Shown here: piece by piece, positions 24,873 to 36,029 of the stretch | Position numbering within the stretch: position 1 is the stretch's first letter | Layout: each line of letters begins with the position of its first letter | NCBI GenBank assembly: GCA_020137815.1 | Contig: CM035350.1 | Location: 9,828,347-9,892,346, forward strand | Reading direction: 5' to 3' | Length of the DNA stretch: 64,000 bases | Source: Hormiphora californensis | Taxonomy: Eukaryota; Ctenophora; Tentaculata; Cydippida; Pleurobrachiidae | The notes under the pieces: generated by a model | Seen by the model: the letters and a program-made list of their open reading frames with translations, nothing else | Databases searched by the model: none | Told to the model about the DNA's origin: nothing | Position numbers and translations under genes: made by a program

Positions 24873-26192
24873 AAAGCCCCCTCGTGGGCCACCCCTGGGT
24901 CCACCCCTGTTGAACTGAGGTGCCCATGAGCTCATATCACCTGCACCTCGGCCCATTCCACCTCGGCCCCCACCCATATTCATGCCACCTCTTCCCCCAC
25001 CCATATTCATACCACCACGGCCACCACGGGGGTGAGGTGACATGCCAGGACTCATTCCTCCTCCTCCACCCGGGGCTGGATCCCCCAGGGTCAACTGGAA
25101 CATGCTAGTGTTGCTATTAGGAGTTGCAGTCCGGAGGGGAGGGAGTGGTGATGCCCTACCATTATACCCCTTCTTAACACGATTGAGGGCTGGATTCCCC
25201 TTATTCTTTGCCATCAGCTCATCAATTAACTTCTTCTGATCCTCTATTGTGTTCTCATGTGCCTCTCTGATCTTGTTCTGTGTCTCCAGATCCTTCAATA
25301 ACGCCTTCATCTTGTTACCCATGTTCTGAGGATCACTCTTGCTCTGATTATAGAGCCGCTTCAGATCAAGTACCACCTTGTGCCTGTACCTCCTAACAGA
25401 CCCACACACGGCCTCGCTTGTTTTGGTGGGGTTAGCAATATATTGTCCCACTTTGGACATCTTATTATTTAGTAGATCTATCAGTTTCTCCTGGGCAGGC
25501 ACCTCCAGATCCCTCATGATCTCAAGCCACTCCTCTTTGAACTGGTATAGAGGGAGAGAGAGAGAGTTATACAGAGCTAGGTGCCTCATTATGCTTCACT
25601 GAGAGATGATGAGACCAGGTGTGCCATCTAGGGGAGAGACATCCCTTACAAGGTGCGGTGGAAGATGAGAGAGGGTGACCCTCAACAAGGTGCCATGTTA
25701 TCTCGTATATATCATGACGTACCAGGCTGTTGTGATCGGACCTGCTGCTGCACAAGGAGAGAGAGGGTTGTGTGGAGATGCCTTTTAGACTGATCGGGAG
25801 CAGCAGCAGCCAGCGTAGCAGATTTGGGCGTAGATAGATAGAGAGGAGATTAGATAGAGATATATAGTAGAGTATAGATAGAGATTAGAGAGGAGGTTGA
25901 GATCGGCAGAGAGAAATAAGGTAAAAATGAAGCAGAAAAGATGATCAAAGGATAATTTTTCAGCAGTAAAAAGGAAAGCAAACGAAAGCAGATAGAACGA
26001 TATTGAAAGTTATTGAAGTTATCGAAAGTTATTGAGTTTTTCAGCAAAAAAAGGAAAGATTAGAATAAAGATTGCATGCGAGGGGGCTCATTGGGTAGAC
26101 ACAAAGTGCATGGCAGCTGTTACCTTTGCGATCTCTGGGGTGGGAGTTCTGTTCTCGTTAATTTCATCCAGACCACTCACATCCCCACTCAT
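24828..26192 (-). CDS. RGG-box protein of unknown family, two exons
   Basis: Exon 1 is 26,192-26,124 (MSGDVSGLDEINENRTPTPEIAK) and exon 2 is 25,541-24,828; phase 0 at both borders gives about 260 residues. Residues 24-150 are charged and helical (FKEEWLEIMRDLEVPAQEKL, MGNKMKALLKDLETQNKIRE). The C-terminal 75 residues are Gly/Arg/Met-rich with repeats of GGRGGMNMG and end RGGPRGFGRF. RGG boxes usually bind RNA and are arginine-methylated, so an RNA-related role is inferred. An acceptor-like CTCATTCCAG lies about 40 bp before the ATG. The sequence coding for the last residues has been duplicated by the insertion just downstream. Confidence 0.7.
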
Positions 26193-26577
26193 GGCAGAAA
26201 TGGGACTCTGGCCCTTCTGGACAACTGGAATGAGGGGGTGTTAGGGATCCCGCGGTAAGAGTTTCTCTAGACACTTTAAATGCTGGTAAAGAAGGAGGAA
26301 AGATGGTGTTACGATGCTTTTAATGGGTGAAAAAGATGGGAGAGAGATAGCGCATGTCCCGTACACTGCAGCGAACACACACAGTTTAACACAATGCAGC
26401 ATGGTAGGGTACTGGGGCAGGTCTGTCTGGTGGCGCTCAGAACAGCACTGCAAGACAGGGGGCGGGTCTGTCTGATCTGGTGGCGCTCAAAGCAGCACTG
26501 CCAGACAGGGGTGCAGTTATAGATAGTTCAGCACACACGGCTCGGTAGATTTCAGCAGGACTGCACGACACGAAGTT
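26193..26577. repeat. Intergenic with 58-bp tandem repeat
   Basis: GGTCTGTCTG...GTGGCGCTCA(A/G)A(A/G)CAGCACTGC is repeated in tandem near 26,421-26,515. Otherwise nothing is recognised. Confidence 0.6.
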
Positions 26578-29500
26578 TCAACCTGCTCGAAGCAGATCAA
26601 TGTAGGCATTCAGTTCCTCCTTCGCAGCAAAATCCTTGGTAACCAGTCTGGCATCATGCCGGGGCATGAATGCCAGGTTTTCATCTCTCCACCCCTTTAG
26701 AATTATATTCCGTGCAGTAGGGATCTCAACATTGGCCACAAAACTCCTCTGTTGCGTCAGAACATGTTTAAACAGCTCCTCCTTCAGTTTATCAGACATA
26801 TCCATGGCATTAACATCTTCATAATTCAACTTCCATAGTGTCAGTGGGTCCTGTCCAGACTCCTTTAGGAATCTCATTAGTGCAGGTGAGGCTTGCAGGT
26901 ACTTTGCCAGGTATATCGCATTCAGCAGCTCATTTAACTCCTCCTCGGATAGACCCAGTGCCAGTATATCCGCCTCCTCTAACTTGGTAATATCAGATAT
27001 CCCAGCAGCCCTGAGTTTGTCTAGTAAACTACCCGATAACGATGCAGCCACATCAGGGTCATCTAACCGGTAAGCCCGGGAACTCCTGGAGCCCAGTTTT
27101 AGTCGGTGTTCAGCCAGCTCCCTTCTTCTCTCTTCATCAGCCCTCATTCTCTCCTCCAACTCTCTGAGTCTGTCCTGCTCTGAACGGAGCCGGGCCTCCA
27201 GCTCTGAACGCTCCCTTTCTAACCGCTCTGCATCTTCTGAAAATACAACCTAACCCTTGAAGTCACACTACTAAACTACTACTCGCTACAAAAAGTGTTG
27301 GTTTTCTAGAAAAGTGTGGTGTTGGGTCTGTTGGCCGCGGCGGAAGGAGTTCGAGAGGGTCGGCGGGATGAGGAGGTCAAAACGTTACCTTTTGCTCCGG
27401 CTTTCTTCCTCGCTGGCTCACTCTCAATAACGTACTTATCCGCTGTTACCACTCGTACCTGTAGGACACATGATTTAGGAAATCTATCTCCGCGTTATCT
27501 TCTACAATATAGGCACAAAAGTGAAACTCTGAGAACAGTGAAACTCTGAGAACAGTGAACACTGAAGACACGATGTCCAAAACAGTGAGGTGTGTCTCAC
27601 ATTGAAGGTATATTCTGCGAGTGGTTCAAGGTTGCTAACTCTGTAACTCTGCTCTCGGCCTGTGTAGATAACTTGACCGTTCATCACCAGTTCATAGTGC
27701 TCGATAGGGCCCAACTGTTTAGGAGGATCCACCCAACTGACGTTGATTTCATTAGCCCCACCACTAGTTGACAGGATGGGCTTCTTAGGAGGGTAGTCAC
27801 CTGGGTAGACGTGAGTGAGTTAGTTAGATAAAAGACGCTAACACGTGAACCAAATAATGATCAAATGGGTACCACAAACCATTGACTACAATACCCAACT
27901 GTGTTTCTTACTGAGGTTGAGTGTAGAACACATGATAGGGGCTTGCCAGGTTAGACTGTTTTTTCGCGTGCCCCGCCCGCGAAAAGAATAAAAGAGTTTG
28001 TACAAAACAAGATAGGGGCACTCTTCTCGCCCTCCACTAACAAACAATCCACGTGACACACAACACCATATATGGGTATCACGTGGACTTTAAAACTGTG
28101 TTTCTTACTAAGGTTGAGTGTAGAACACATGATGGGGGCACTCTTCTCACCCTCCCCAGCCGAGGTGACTCCAGCCACTTGGACAGCCACACTGGTACTG
28201 TGGGGTAGGTCCTTTACAACAAAGGCCGTCTTCTCCAGACCCACTACTGACACTCTCTCTCCGTTCACGTATATGTTGTAGCCGGTCAGAGTTCCGTTAG
28301 GGTTGGCAGGTCCACTCCAACTGATCTTGATAGAGTTGTGTTGAGGTTTCCCCTCATTCACTACCTCACCAGGGGGTCCAGGAACTAAAGGGGAGGTGTG
28401 AATATGTAATGAACTCTTTGTGCCGTGTAAACATCCCAGTATGTCAGGCAAAAAAGACAGTAGAAACCAGTTCTATTATTGAACTTGCGACTCAAACAGG
28501 TTCATATATTGATAAAATGGGGGTTTGAGGTTCAAGGCTATACAGTTTATAATACACAAACCTCCTTCTGATGTAGTGATGATGGCAGGTCCGCTGTAAG
28601 GACCCTCATCAGAGTTACCAATCGCTCTGACACGGAACACATATGAGGTGAAGGGATTGAGGTTCTTGACATTAGTGGTAGTGCTGCTCCCCTCATACAC
28701 ACACGTGCATCCTGGAAGATAGGGGGTTGGGGAGGGAAGATTGACTTTGAAGTGTTCGAGTTAAAACTAGGAGGGAAGAGCCTTGGAGTCATGTGTACCC
28801 CACTACTCACATACCTTGGTATAGTTGGTATCTGGGTCGGTTACCAGGTGTCGCTACCACTGAGTCCCATCTGGCCGAGATGGAGTTACTGTCTACAGTG
28901 GTCAAGACGGGAGGGGCCAGTTTTGGCAACCTTCCAAGGATCTCAATCGTCATCTTCACCTCCGTCATCAGGTCACTTTTTAACTGAGATCCCCTTCACC
29001 AACTTCCTCAGCACAGAATAGACTGACTTGTGATCTCGGAGTCGGAACACGCCCTCTTTTTGACTACATATTGCCCGCAGAGTTACTGCAGCAAACCACG
29101 GCTGTCTCGTCGTCTGGGTCTGTTATTAGTCGTGCTAGCTGGTCGAGAATTAACTCACTGTTTACGTTACCTAGCAACCTGGGGAGAGGGATATATTGTT
29201 GTTGGGGTGGCGTTACCTAGCAACCTGGGGAGAGGGGTATTGGTGTTGGGGTGGCGTTACCTAGCAATAATATATGCGGGGGGGGGGGGGGCTGTTTTCG
29301 AGGGGAATTGAATTGTTATCTTTGGAATACAAGAAATTCAGTAGACGCTGTCTTTTTTAGTCTAGTAGATAGTTCTAAACATGATATGGCGGTGCAACCA
29401 ACCTGTCGTGCCCTTCTCTGCTGTTAGCAAGGCAGCTGAAAGCAAAACAAGCATTCTTCCTTGGTCCGGGCTCATTATTATAAAGCATTTTAGTCATTGC

Positions 29501-31591
29501 AGTCATCGTGTTTTTGAAGTTGGTCATCTCCAATAGCTTTGTTCTGGCGTCCTCTCTCTCCAACAGGCGACCAATAGCAAACGCAGAGTTCATACTACTT
29601 CCTGGAGAGGGGGTGTGTCAGATTTAATCTGTTTGTTTAATTTAAACTTTAAACCCCCTGACTCAGGGCCTGAGCGGCGAGACACAATGAATTCCTCAAA
29701 ATAGAAAGGAGTTGGAGTGTTTGGTTGCTCCTGGTTACCTGGATTGTGTCCACAGAGTGACACACACAAATTGGTCAAGATGTAACTTGATCGCTCATGT
29801 GTCAGGATCTTAACTATTCCTTCTTGGGATAGGGTCAACCTGAAATCAGAGAGGGTTCAGAACACCAATTCTCACTCTCAGGTCCTGATCCAACTTGTAG
29901 ACCATAAAGTCGGATTTTTTGAAGTTGTCACCCCCCTTTTCGTGCGCGGAATGTTTTTGCGCGTCACATCACATGTTAACGTGTGGTGTGCGCGTCAAAA
30001 TTGATAAATTTCACATGCGCGGTCATTTTGGGGTGACAACTTCAAAAAATCCGACTTTACTGGATTGTGCGCGTCATTGGTGTACTTTCACCACTCCCGA
30101 GACTGCGCGCGCTCCCTCTCTCCCCGACCTCTGAGTGTGCGTGTGTGGGACACAGAGGCAGGTGCTCCAAATCTGATAACCGACCTGGCAACTACAAGTG
30201 CTGAGTTACTGGCTGCCCATTGGTGGGGGTCAACAGTCAATACTCCCAGGATCGGGAGGGCGTCTTCAAACGCGGCTTGTTGGAGAATCCAGAGGCGACC
30301 ATCCGCAGATTCGGCCTGTGTGAGAGGATGATCTTAATACTGAAAGTTTTAATACTATCCGATCTATATCTGCCTTCATACAATATCTTTTTACATGTTC
30401 TACTGATCATACAGTGATGGTTCACCACAAGTATTCATGGTAAGATTGTTTAAAAACACCGCTCCTATAGTCAGTGAGAGGGTGGCGGGACAGACACGGT
30501 GGAGTGACATGATAGAGGGGATGGTAGGGAATGGTTAAAAGCAATTTAAAAAAGGAGGAACATGCTCATATTATTTGAGCTATTTATCGTTTACAAGTGT
30601 GCATGTTGTCACGACAACAAAGTGCCCCATTCAGATGCAATTGACCTGATGATCCCACCTCTCTTTGTATCCCTCTGTCTCCCTCCTTCTCTCTCCCTCT
30701 TTCACTCACTCACTCTCTACACATCTCCCTTTCTCTCTCACCACTTATTTCCCTTCGCTTCCCTTTCTGTCTCCCATATGACGCATTATCCCGGGATATG
30801 AATAGAAATGAATGGGATATGAACGATTATGTGTTTGACCCCGCCTCTTGGAAGTATTCGATTATAGAAATCTAAAAAGAGGGAAAACGGATCATAGAGT
30901 AGTATGTGGCTGCAGGGAGAGAATGGTGAACTATATGCCACCTTATATATTACTTCTAAACCTATACATTTCTTACTCTCCGATAGTAAACGAAATTTAT
31001 ATCATATGACCACTGCTCGACTCCTCTATACGATAATTGCCAGACTATACACAGTACAACTTATTACTGTACACAGTAATTACTGTAGTCCACATACACG
31101 AAATATCAAAACGACTTACTATGTTAGCTATAGTTCCTGCTGCGTTCATCACCACGTTTTTATCATCGCTCATTAGCATGTTAACCAGGGCAGTAAACAG
31201 GGTGGGGTTGCTCTGTCCACTGGCAGCAGTGTTCCGAGGTACTGATAACACATACTCCCTACATCGAGGGTGCTCCACTATGGTCCCTAGAATATGTACC
31301 ACAGACTCTGTCAACCTGGGGGAGGGAGGGATATGGAGTGTATAACTTGGAGCTGTGACATTGAACCATAATTGGGGTCGTACTTTAGTTCGTAGGCCCA
31401 GGAGTGTGCACGGGGATACTTGAAGGGGTCGTTCAGAGACATGAACCTAGTAGTGCACGGGGATACTTGAAGGGGTCGTTCAGAGACATGAACCTAGTAG
31501 TTATCAAGCAAGACAAGGAAATATACTCAAAGAAAGACTGGACTAAAGCAGTCCACTTTGGCGTGAAATAGACAGAAGAAAAGAGAGAAAT

Positions 31592-31668
<77 letters not shown>

Positions 31669-32428
31669 AAGAAGGGAGAGAGAGAAAAAAAGATAGCGGG
31701 AGTGAGAGAGAGAGAGAAGGAGAGAGTAATACAGACGAAGAAAGAAAAGAAGTTAGGGAGTGAGAAGTAAAATCAAGATTTAGAACAATTAGCAAATTAC
31801 TTGAGAACTAAGCGGTCTTGCATGACTACGTGGTGCGTCCCAACATAAAGTCTAAATGGACTTTAGAGAATCCTAGTAGAACTAAACTTGTGGTGGAAGT
31901 GTAACGAATCATCAGAAAATAACATGCCTAAATTGTAAATGATATACCATTACCAAACTTCCAACCCGGCCGGTTTTATTTTCATACCTTTTATCGTCGA
32001 ATTCAAGGAGATCGACGAGTCCAGCAATCGCCTCATGACCATTATCATGCTGTAATAGTTTATACACCTGACACAGAGAGAGAGATAGTTACTCCACCCT
32101 GTCTTAGGACGTCTGTATCAAATGTTCGAATGTAAGTGTTACAAAATAATTGTGTGGGAATTCTATTCTTTATATCACCGCAAGTAGGGGGCTCGATAAC
32201 ATGCACTGTCTCTTCACACACTGCAGCCAGTATTATAGTACTACTAAGCAGCACGTTCTAACCGCAACTCAACTTCTTACTAATAAAATCAGATCTTACC
32301 GCCGCTTCCGATTGCGTGTCAATGAAGTCAGTGAGCCAAGATAGGACGGTGGGTGCTCTGTAGACGTCTCGGCTGGCTAGATACGAGAAATACTTCTCCA
32401 CGATGTCTTCACTTGGAGAACTTGTCAT
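26578..32428 (-). CDS. Armadillo-repeat, fibronectin III and SAM-like multidomain protein
   Basis: Multi-exon gene starting at ATG 32,428 (MTSSPSEDIVEKYFSYLASRD). Armadillo-type helical repeats span exons near 32,428-32,300, 32,069-31,988, 31,316-31,109, 30,320-30,187, 29,838-29,741, 29,604-29,395 and about 29,150-29,060 (for example AGTIANIV, AFAIGRLLEREDARTKLLEM, NACFAFSCLANSREGHDRLV). Three fibronectin type III domains follow: KLAPPVLTTVDSNSISARW (about 28,993-28,816 with 28,712-28,560), NSIKISWSGPANPNGTLTGYNIYV (28,385-28,112) and NEINVSWVDPPKQLGPIEHYEL (about 27,800-27,600). The last exon (27,238-26,578) gives an Arg/Glu coiled coil and a SAM-like helical region (LLDKLRAAGISDITKLEEADIL) and ends IDLLRAG. 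A scaffold function is likely. I cannot name an orthologue. Some exon borders are approximate. Confidence 0.75.
27891..28150 (-). repeat. Duplicated exon end with splice donor in the FN3 gene
   Basis: CATGTGTTCTACACTCAACC followed by TTA or TCA and GTAAGAAACACAG occurs twice on the minus strand, at about 28,146-28,095 and 27,940-27,893. Both copies contain an intact GT donor. A third partial copy (GGCGAGAAGAGTGCCCCTATC) lies near 28,033-28,010. The first donor ends the second FN3 domain exon. Confidence 0.75.
29160..29275 (+). repeat. Approximately 46-bp tandem repeat in FN3-gene intron
   Basis: GTTACCTAGCAACCTGGGGA...GGGGTGGC occurs about two and a half times, ending near a G homopolymer at 29,279-29,291. 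Confidence 0.8.
29905..30059. mobile_element. TAAAGTC-type MITE, complete copy (155 bp)
   Basis: Ends TAAAGTCGGATTTTTTGAAG and its exact inverse. Subterminal TTGTCACCCC is inverted as GGGGTGACAA. The core is CACATGTTAACGTGTG. It lies in an intron of the ARM/FN3 gene. Confidence 0.9.
31395..31503 (+). repeat. 53-bp tandem duplication
   Basis: GTGCACGGGGATACTTGAAG...ATGAACCTAGTAG occurs twice in tandem with no visible differences in the second copy apart from its start. Confidence 0.85.
31594..31664 (+). repeat. (GA)n microsatellite in ARM/FN3 gene intron
   Basis: About 70 bp of GA dinucleotide repeat between the second and third armadillo exons. Confidence 0.95.
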
Positions 32429-33255
32429 GTTGTCTACTACGTTACCATAACACCTCCCTACCCTACATGTCAGTATGAGTAAGGATTAGTCATTTAGATT
32501 GATGCAGGTGATGCCTCTGTACTTTGTTATATGATACGGTTAAAGAGAAACAACGATTTTGCAGTACTAATATTCAATTAAGAACAGGTCTGTAACAATT
32601 CATAGTGTGATGTGAGCCACAGATATTGAGAATAACACGTGAGCTACACTGTGATACGAGTTGTCTGGCGTTGTGACCCCATCTGAGCGCACTGTCACCG
32701 CCAGACAGGATACGAGAGGGAGAAAAAGTAAAAGAGAAAAAGCAAGGGAGAAAATTTAAGAGAGACTATGATGCAGAGTACGGCATGTGATCTCATAAAT
32801 CCCTAACAGGAAGAGAGAAAGAAATCAAGAGAGTTACTTATTGAGGGATGTGATCCAATCCGTGACGACGATTTAAGGTTGGTCGTCAGCGGATCAAGTA
32901 TGGGCCTTGGCATATGTTGCAGACCCCATTTTTATTCTGCAATATGCAGAAATTTTCACCCCTATTCTCGTGCAATCGTTTTTTGTGCACCTCATTCCTT
33001 GTTTAATTTCCCTGTCTAATTTCCATGTTAACGAGTGATGTTCACGGCAAAAAGTGAAAAATGTCACAAAATTTGAAGTTTGAGGCGACTAGACGACATC
33101 AAAAAATCCGACTTTACTATGTAGTGGGAATTCTTGGCGTGCTAAAGTAGAGCACGAGAATTTCAGAAGGAATCTGCAAAGCATTGAATTCACGCACGAT
33201 TAGCACTTTGAAGAACACACGTGTTGTCAATCTGGCGCTCTGATTGGTCAAGCAA
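32429..33255. other. Intergenic with degenerate MITE
   Basis: A right terminus CATCAAAAAATCCGACTTTA at about 33,099-33,118 and a core CATGTTAACGAGTGATG (about 33,025) belong to the TAAAGTC family, but the left end is lost. Otherwise nothing is supported. Confidence 0.5.
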
Positions 33256-33706
33256 TTCAATTCAATTCAATTGTTACATTTGATACCCCGCAAATTGACT
33301 CAATATAGCTAAGAGATAAACGCAAAAAACAGAGAAAAAATAACTCGTAATTAAAACGCCAGAGCTCTTAAGCCAGCCTTCTTATGCGGCAGTCCATACA
33401 GAAACAGTAGATAGATCAAGGTGGGTACACACTGAGGGACTGTATGAATAAGTTAATTAAAATAGTTATAATTAAAAAGAAGAATTTAGAATTCCAATCA
33501 TAAAAAGTAGTAGATTAATGATTAATAGTTAATTCAGTAGATAACGTTGTCGATAAGCTATACGATTACTTGGTTAAGAAAATATGTTAAAAAATTCACT
33601 GTGCTCAGTATAAAAAGGGGCTAGACTCGGAACTCAGAACAGAACAAGACACGTAAAACAAGACAGACAGCGACTAGACAGATCTCTCTTCTAACAAAGC
33701 TACAAA

Positions 33707-36028
33707 TCAGCCAGCAGGACCGTATGACTTGTCAAAGAGGTGCGTCTTCAGCTTCGATTTGAAGAGTGACTCATCTGTGCAGCTTCGAATTGTTTGAGGC
33801 AGGACATTCCACAGTCTCGGTCCTGCTACTTGGAAAGCACGCTGAGAAGTTTTATACTTAGTGGAAAAGTCTTTTTGGAGAAGTGTTGGATCATCATCAT
33901 GTCTCAGTGATTTGCACTTTAGTTGCCGCCTTTGTATTAGACTCTGTAGGTAGGATGGTGCTAGATTGTTGATGCACTTGAAAACCATAAGACAGATCTT
34001 GTAGTCAATTCTCGCTGTGACAGGAAGAAAGTGCAGCTGCTTTCTCAGTTCTGTAACTCCTCTCCATTGCCACCTTCCAAAGATGAATCTTGTCGCTGCA
34101 TTCTGCACTTTTTGAAGGCGGGTGATGTCACTTTTATCAGCTCCAATCAATAGGCCATTGCAGTAGTCTATGCGAGAGTGTATAAGGGAGTGAACCAGCT
34201 GGACTTTGTTTTTCTTTGACAGTTTGTCGCCGATGCGCCTCAGGTTGTGTAAGGTCATGTTGCAGTCCCTGACTACCTTGGAGATATGGGCTTTCATGGT
34301 GAGCCTTTCATCAAATATAACTCCTAAATTCCTTGCCTGTTCCGAGGGACTGATGTACGTTGCCGGTTGATCAGATCTACGCAGAGAGAAAGACTCATCA
34401 TGAGCGATGGGATTTGTAGTTTTGTCAGTCCGCGATGATATAAACAGTAGTTCTGTTTTGGAGGGGTTGAGTTTCAAATAACTCGATGCCATCCATTGCT
34501 CGATTTCTGAGAAACATTGTCGAAGCTGATCTTCATTTTGTGTCCAGTTGTTGTTGGTAAACTTCACATATAGCTGAGAGTCGTCTGCGTAAAGGTGAAT
34601 CCTCATCCCATGTTTGGCCGCAATTTTCTCGAGGTCTTTCGTGAACAGAATAAACATAAGGGGCCCCAAGATGGATCCCTGGGGCACTCCAATGTATACA
34701 CTTACTTCAGCAGACTGGGAATCACCTATTTTGACAACAGCTTTCCTTCCTTCGAGATAAGAAGAGAACCATTTGAGAGCTGTTCCACTGACTCCATACA
34801 TGTGCTGCAGGCGACGTAGAAGGATTGTATGAGGAACAGTATCAAAGGCAGCAGAGAGATCAAGTAGAAGGAGTACTGCCTTACTTTTCTTGTCAGTCAT
34901 CACGAGTAGATCATTAAAGATCTTCAGGGTGGCCGTTTCACATGAGTGTTTCTTTCTGTAGGCAGACTGCACTGTAGCAAACAGCTCGTGTTCTTCCAGG
35001 TGTTCCGTCAATTGTAAAGAAACGCACTTTTCGATGATTTTAGAGATGAAGCTGAGGTTGGAGATAGGCCTGTAGCTTCCAACATCGTTGCTGTCTAACC
35101 CTTTCCCCTTGTACACAGGCCGGATAACTGCTTTCTTGAGGACAGAAGGAAATACCCCGTTGACCAGACTACCGTTGACAATTGCTTTAATGATGGGGAT
35201 CAGCTCGTGTATACAGGTTCCAACGAGCTTAGAAGGAATGGGATCGAGGTCACAGATTTTATAATTCATTGAACGAATGATCTTCACCAGCTCGTCACTG
35301 GTTACAGGTCTGAAAGAGTCAAACTTAGGCAGGCTATTTTCATCCTCAAGACCAGAAGCTTCCTCGGTGTCAGCACGCATTGCTTCAATTTCTGTGTAGA
35401 TCTTGTTGATTTTTTCTTGGAAGAATTCAATGAATCTCTGGCATAGTTCGTCAAGATCCGTGTATTCAGGAAGTACTGATGAATTTTCATCCTTTCCCAG
35501 CAGACCATTCATGATTCTGTAAGACTTCTGCATATCACCATCGGCTTCATCAAGCTTCTCCCGATAATATCCATTCCTAACTCCAACGATAAACTTGGTT
35601 GCTGCTTTAGCCTCGTCACGTTTAGTTCGGAGACTGTCCCACAGTTTTTCAGGACACACAGATTTCAACAGCGTGGCCAGATACTGTCGTTCAGCTTTCC
35701 TCCTACGACGTTTAGCAGCTTGACAATCAGTGTTATACCACTTGGGGCCTGGATCTTCAGGGACAATCATCTCAGTGACCGGGGCAAGTTCATCGAGAAA
35801 CTCAGCCAACATCTCATCATACAGTTCAATAAGTTCCTCCACCTCCGAGGGAAAGTTTTCTATGTCACAGAGAGGGGACTGTAGGATTGAGAATATTAGC
35901 TGTTCAATATCCAGTGATTTCATGTCTCTTTTCTTCACCGAGACAAACTTCTTCCGCTGGGCTGTAACTCCATTTTCTAGGGTGAATGACACCAGGGCAT
36001 GATCAGGTACAGCAGGAATCATATCCAC
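33707..36028 (-). CDS. CR1-like ORF2, reverse transcriptase portion
   Basis: 773 codons, beginning in mid-protein at the insertion junction (VDMIPAVPDHALVSF, the final SDH-type motif region of the endonuclease) and running to a natural stop. RT motifs are present: VIRPVYKGKG, YRPISNLS, LLLDLSAAFDTVPH with its catalytic Asp, GVPQGSILGP, and LYADDSQLYV with the catalytic Asp pair. The C-terminal region (VQNAATRFIF, LHFLPVTARIDYKI, AGPRLWNVLPQTIR) is typical of the CR1/L2 group. The 5' part of the frame lies at 43,809-44,435 across the inserted LINE. The codon phase is preserved exactly at both junctions. Confidence 0.92.
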   Translation of the reverse strand: MDMIPAVPDHALVSFTLENGVTAQRKKFVSVKKRDMKSLDIEQLIFSILQSPLCDIENFPSEVEELIELYDEMLAEFLDELAPVTEMIVPEDPGPKWYNTDCQAAKRRRRKAERQYLATLLKSVCPEKLWDSLRTKRDEAKAATKFIVGVRNGYYREKLDEADGDMQKSYRIMNGLLGKDENSSVLPEYTDLDELCQRFIEFFQEKINKIYTEIEAMRADTEEASGLEDENSLPKFDSFRPVTSDELVKIIRSMNYKICDLDPIPSKLVGTCIHELIPIIKAIVNGSLVNGVFPSVLKKAVIRPVYKGKGLDSNDVGSYRPISNLSFISKIIEKCVSLQLTEHLEEHELFATVQSAYRKKHSCETATLKIFNDLLVMTDKKSKAVLLLLDLSAAFDTVPHTILLRRLQHMYGVSGTALKWFSSYLEGRKAVVKIGDSQSAEVSVYIGVPQGSILGPLMFILFTKDLEKIAAKHGMRIHLYADDSQLYVKFTNNNWTQNEDQLRQCFSEIEQWMASSYLKLNPSKTELLFISSRTDKTTNPIAHDESFSLRRSDQPATYISPSEQARNLGVIFDERLTMKAHISKVVRDCNMTLHNLRRIGDKLSKKNKVQLVHSLIHSRIDYCNGLLIGADKSDITRLQKVQNAATRFIFGRWQWRGVTELRKQLHFLPVTARIDYKICLMVFKCINNLAPSYLQSLIQRRQLKCKSLRHDDDPTLLQKDFSTKYKTSQRAFQVAGPRLWNVLPQTIRSCTDESLFKSKLKTHLFDKSYGPAG

Positions 36029-36029
36029 T

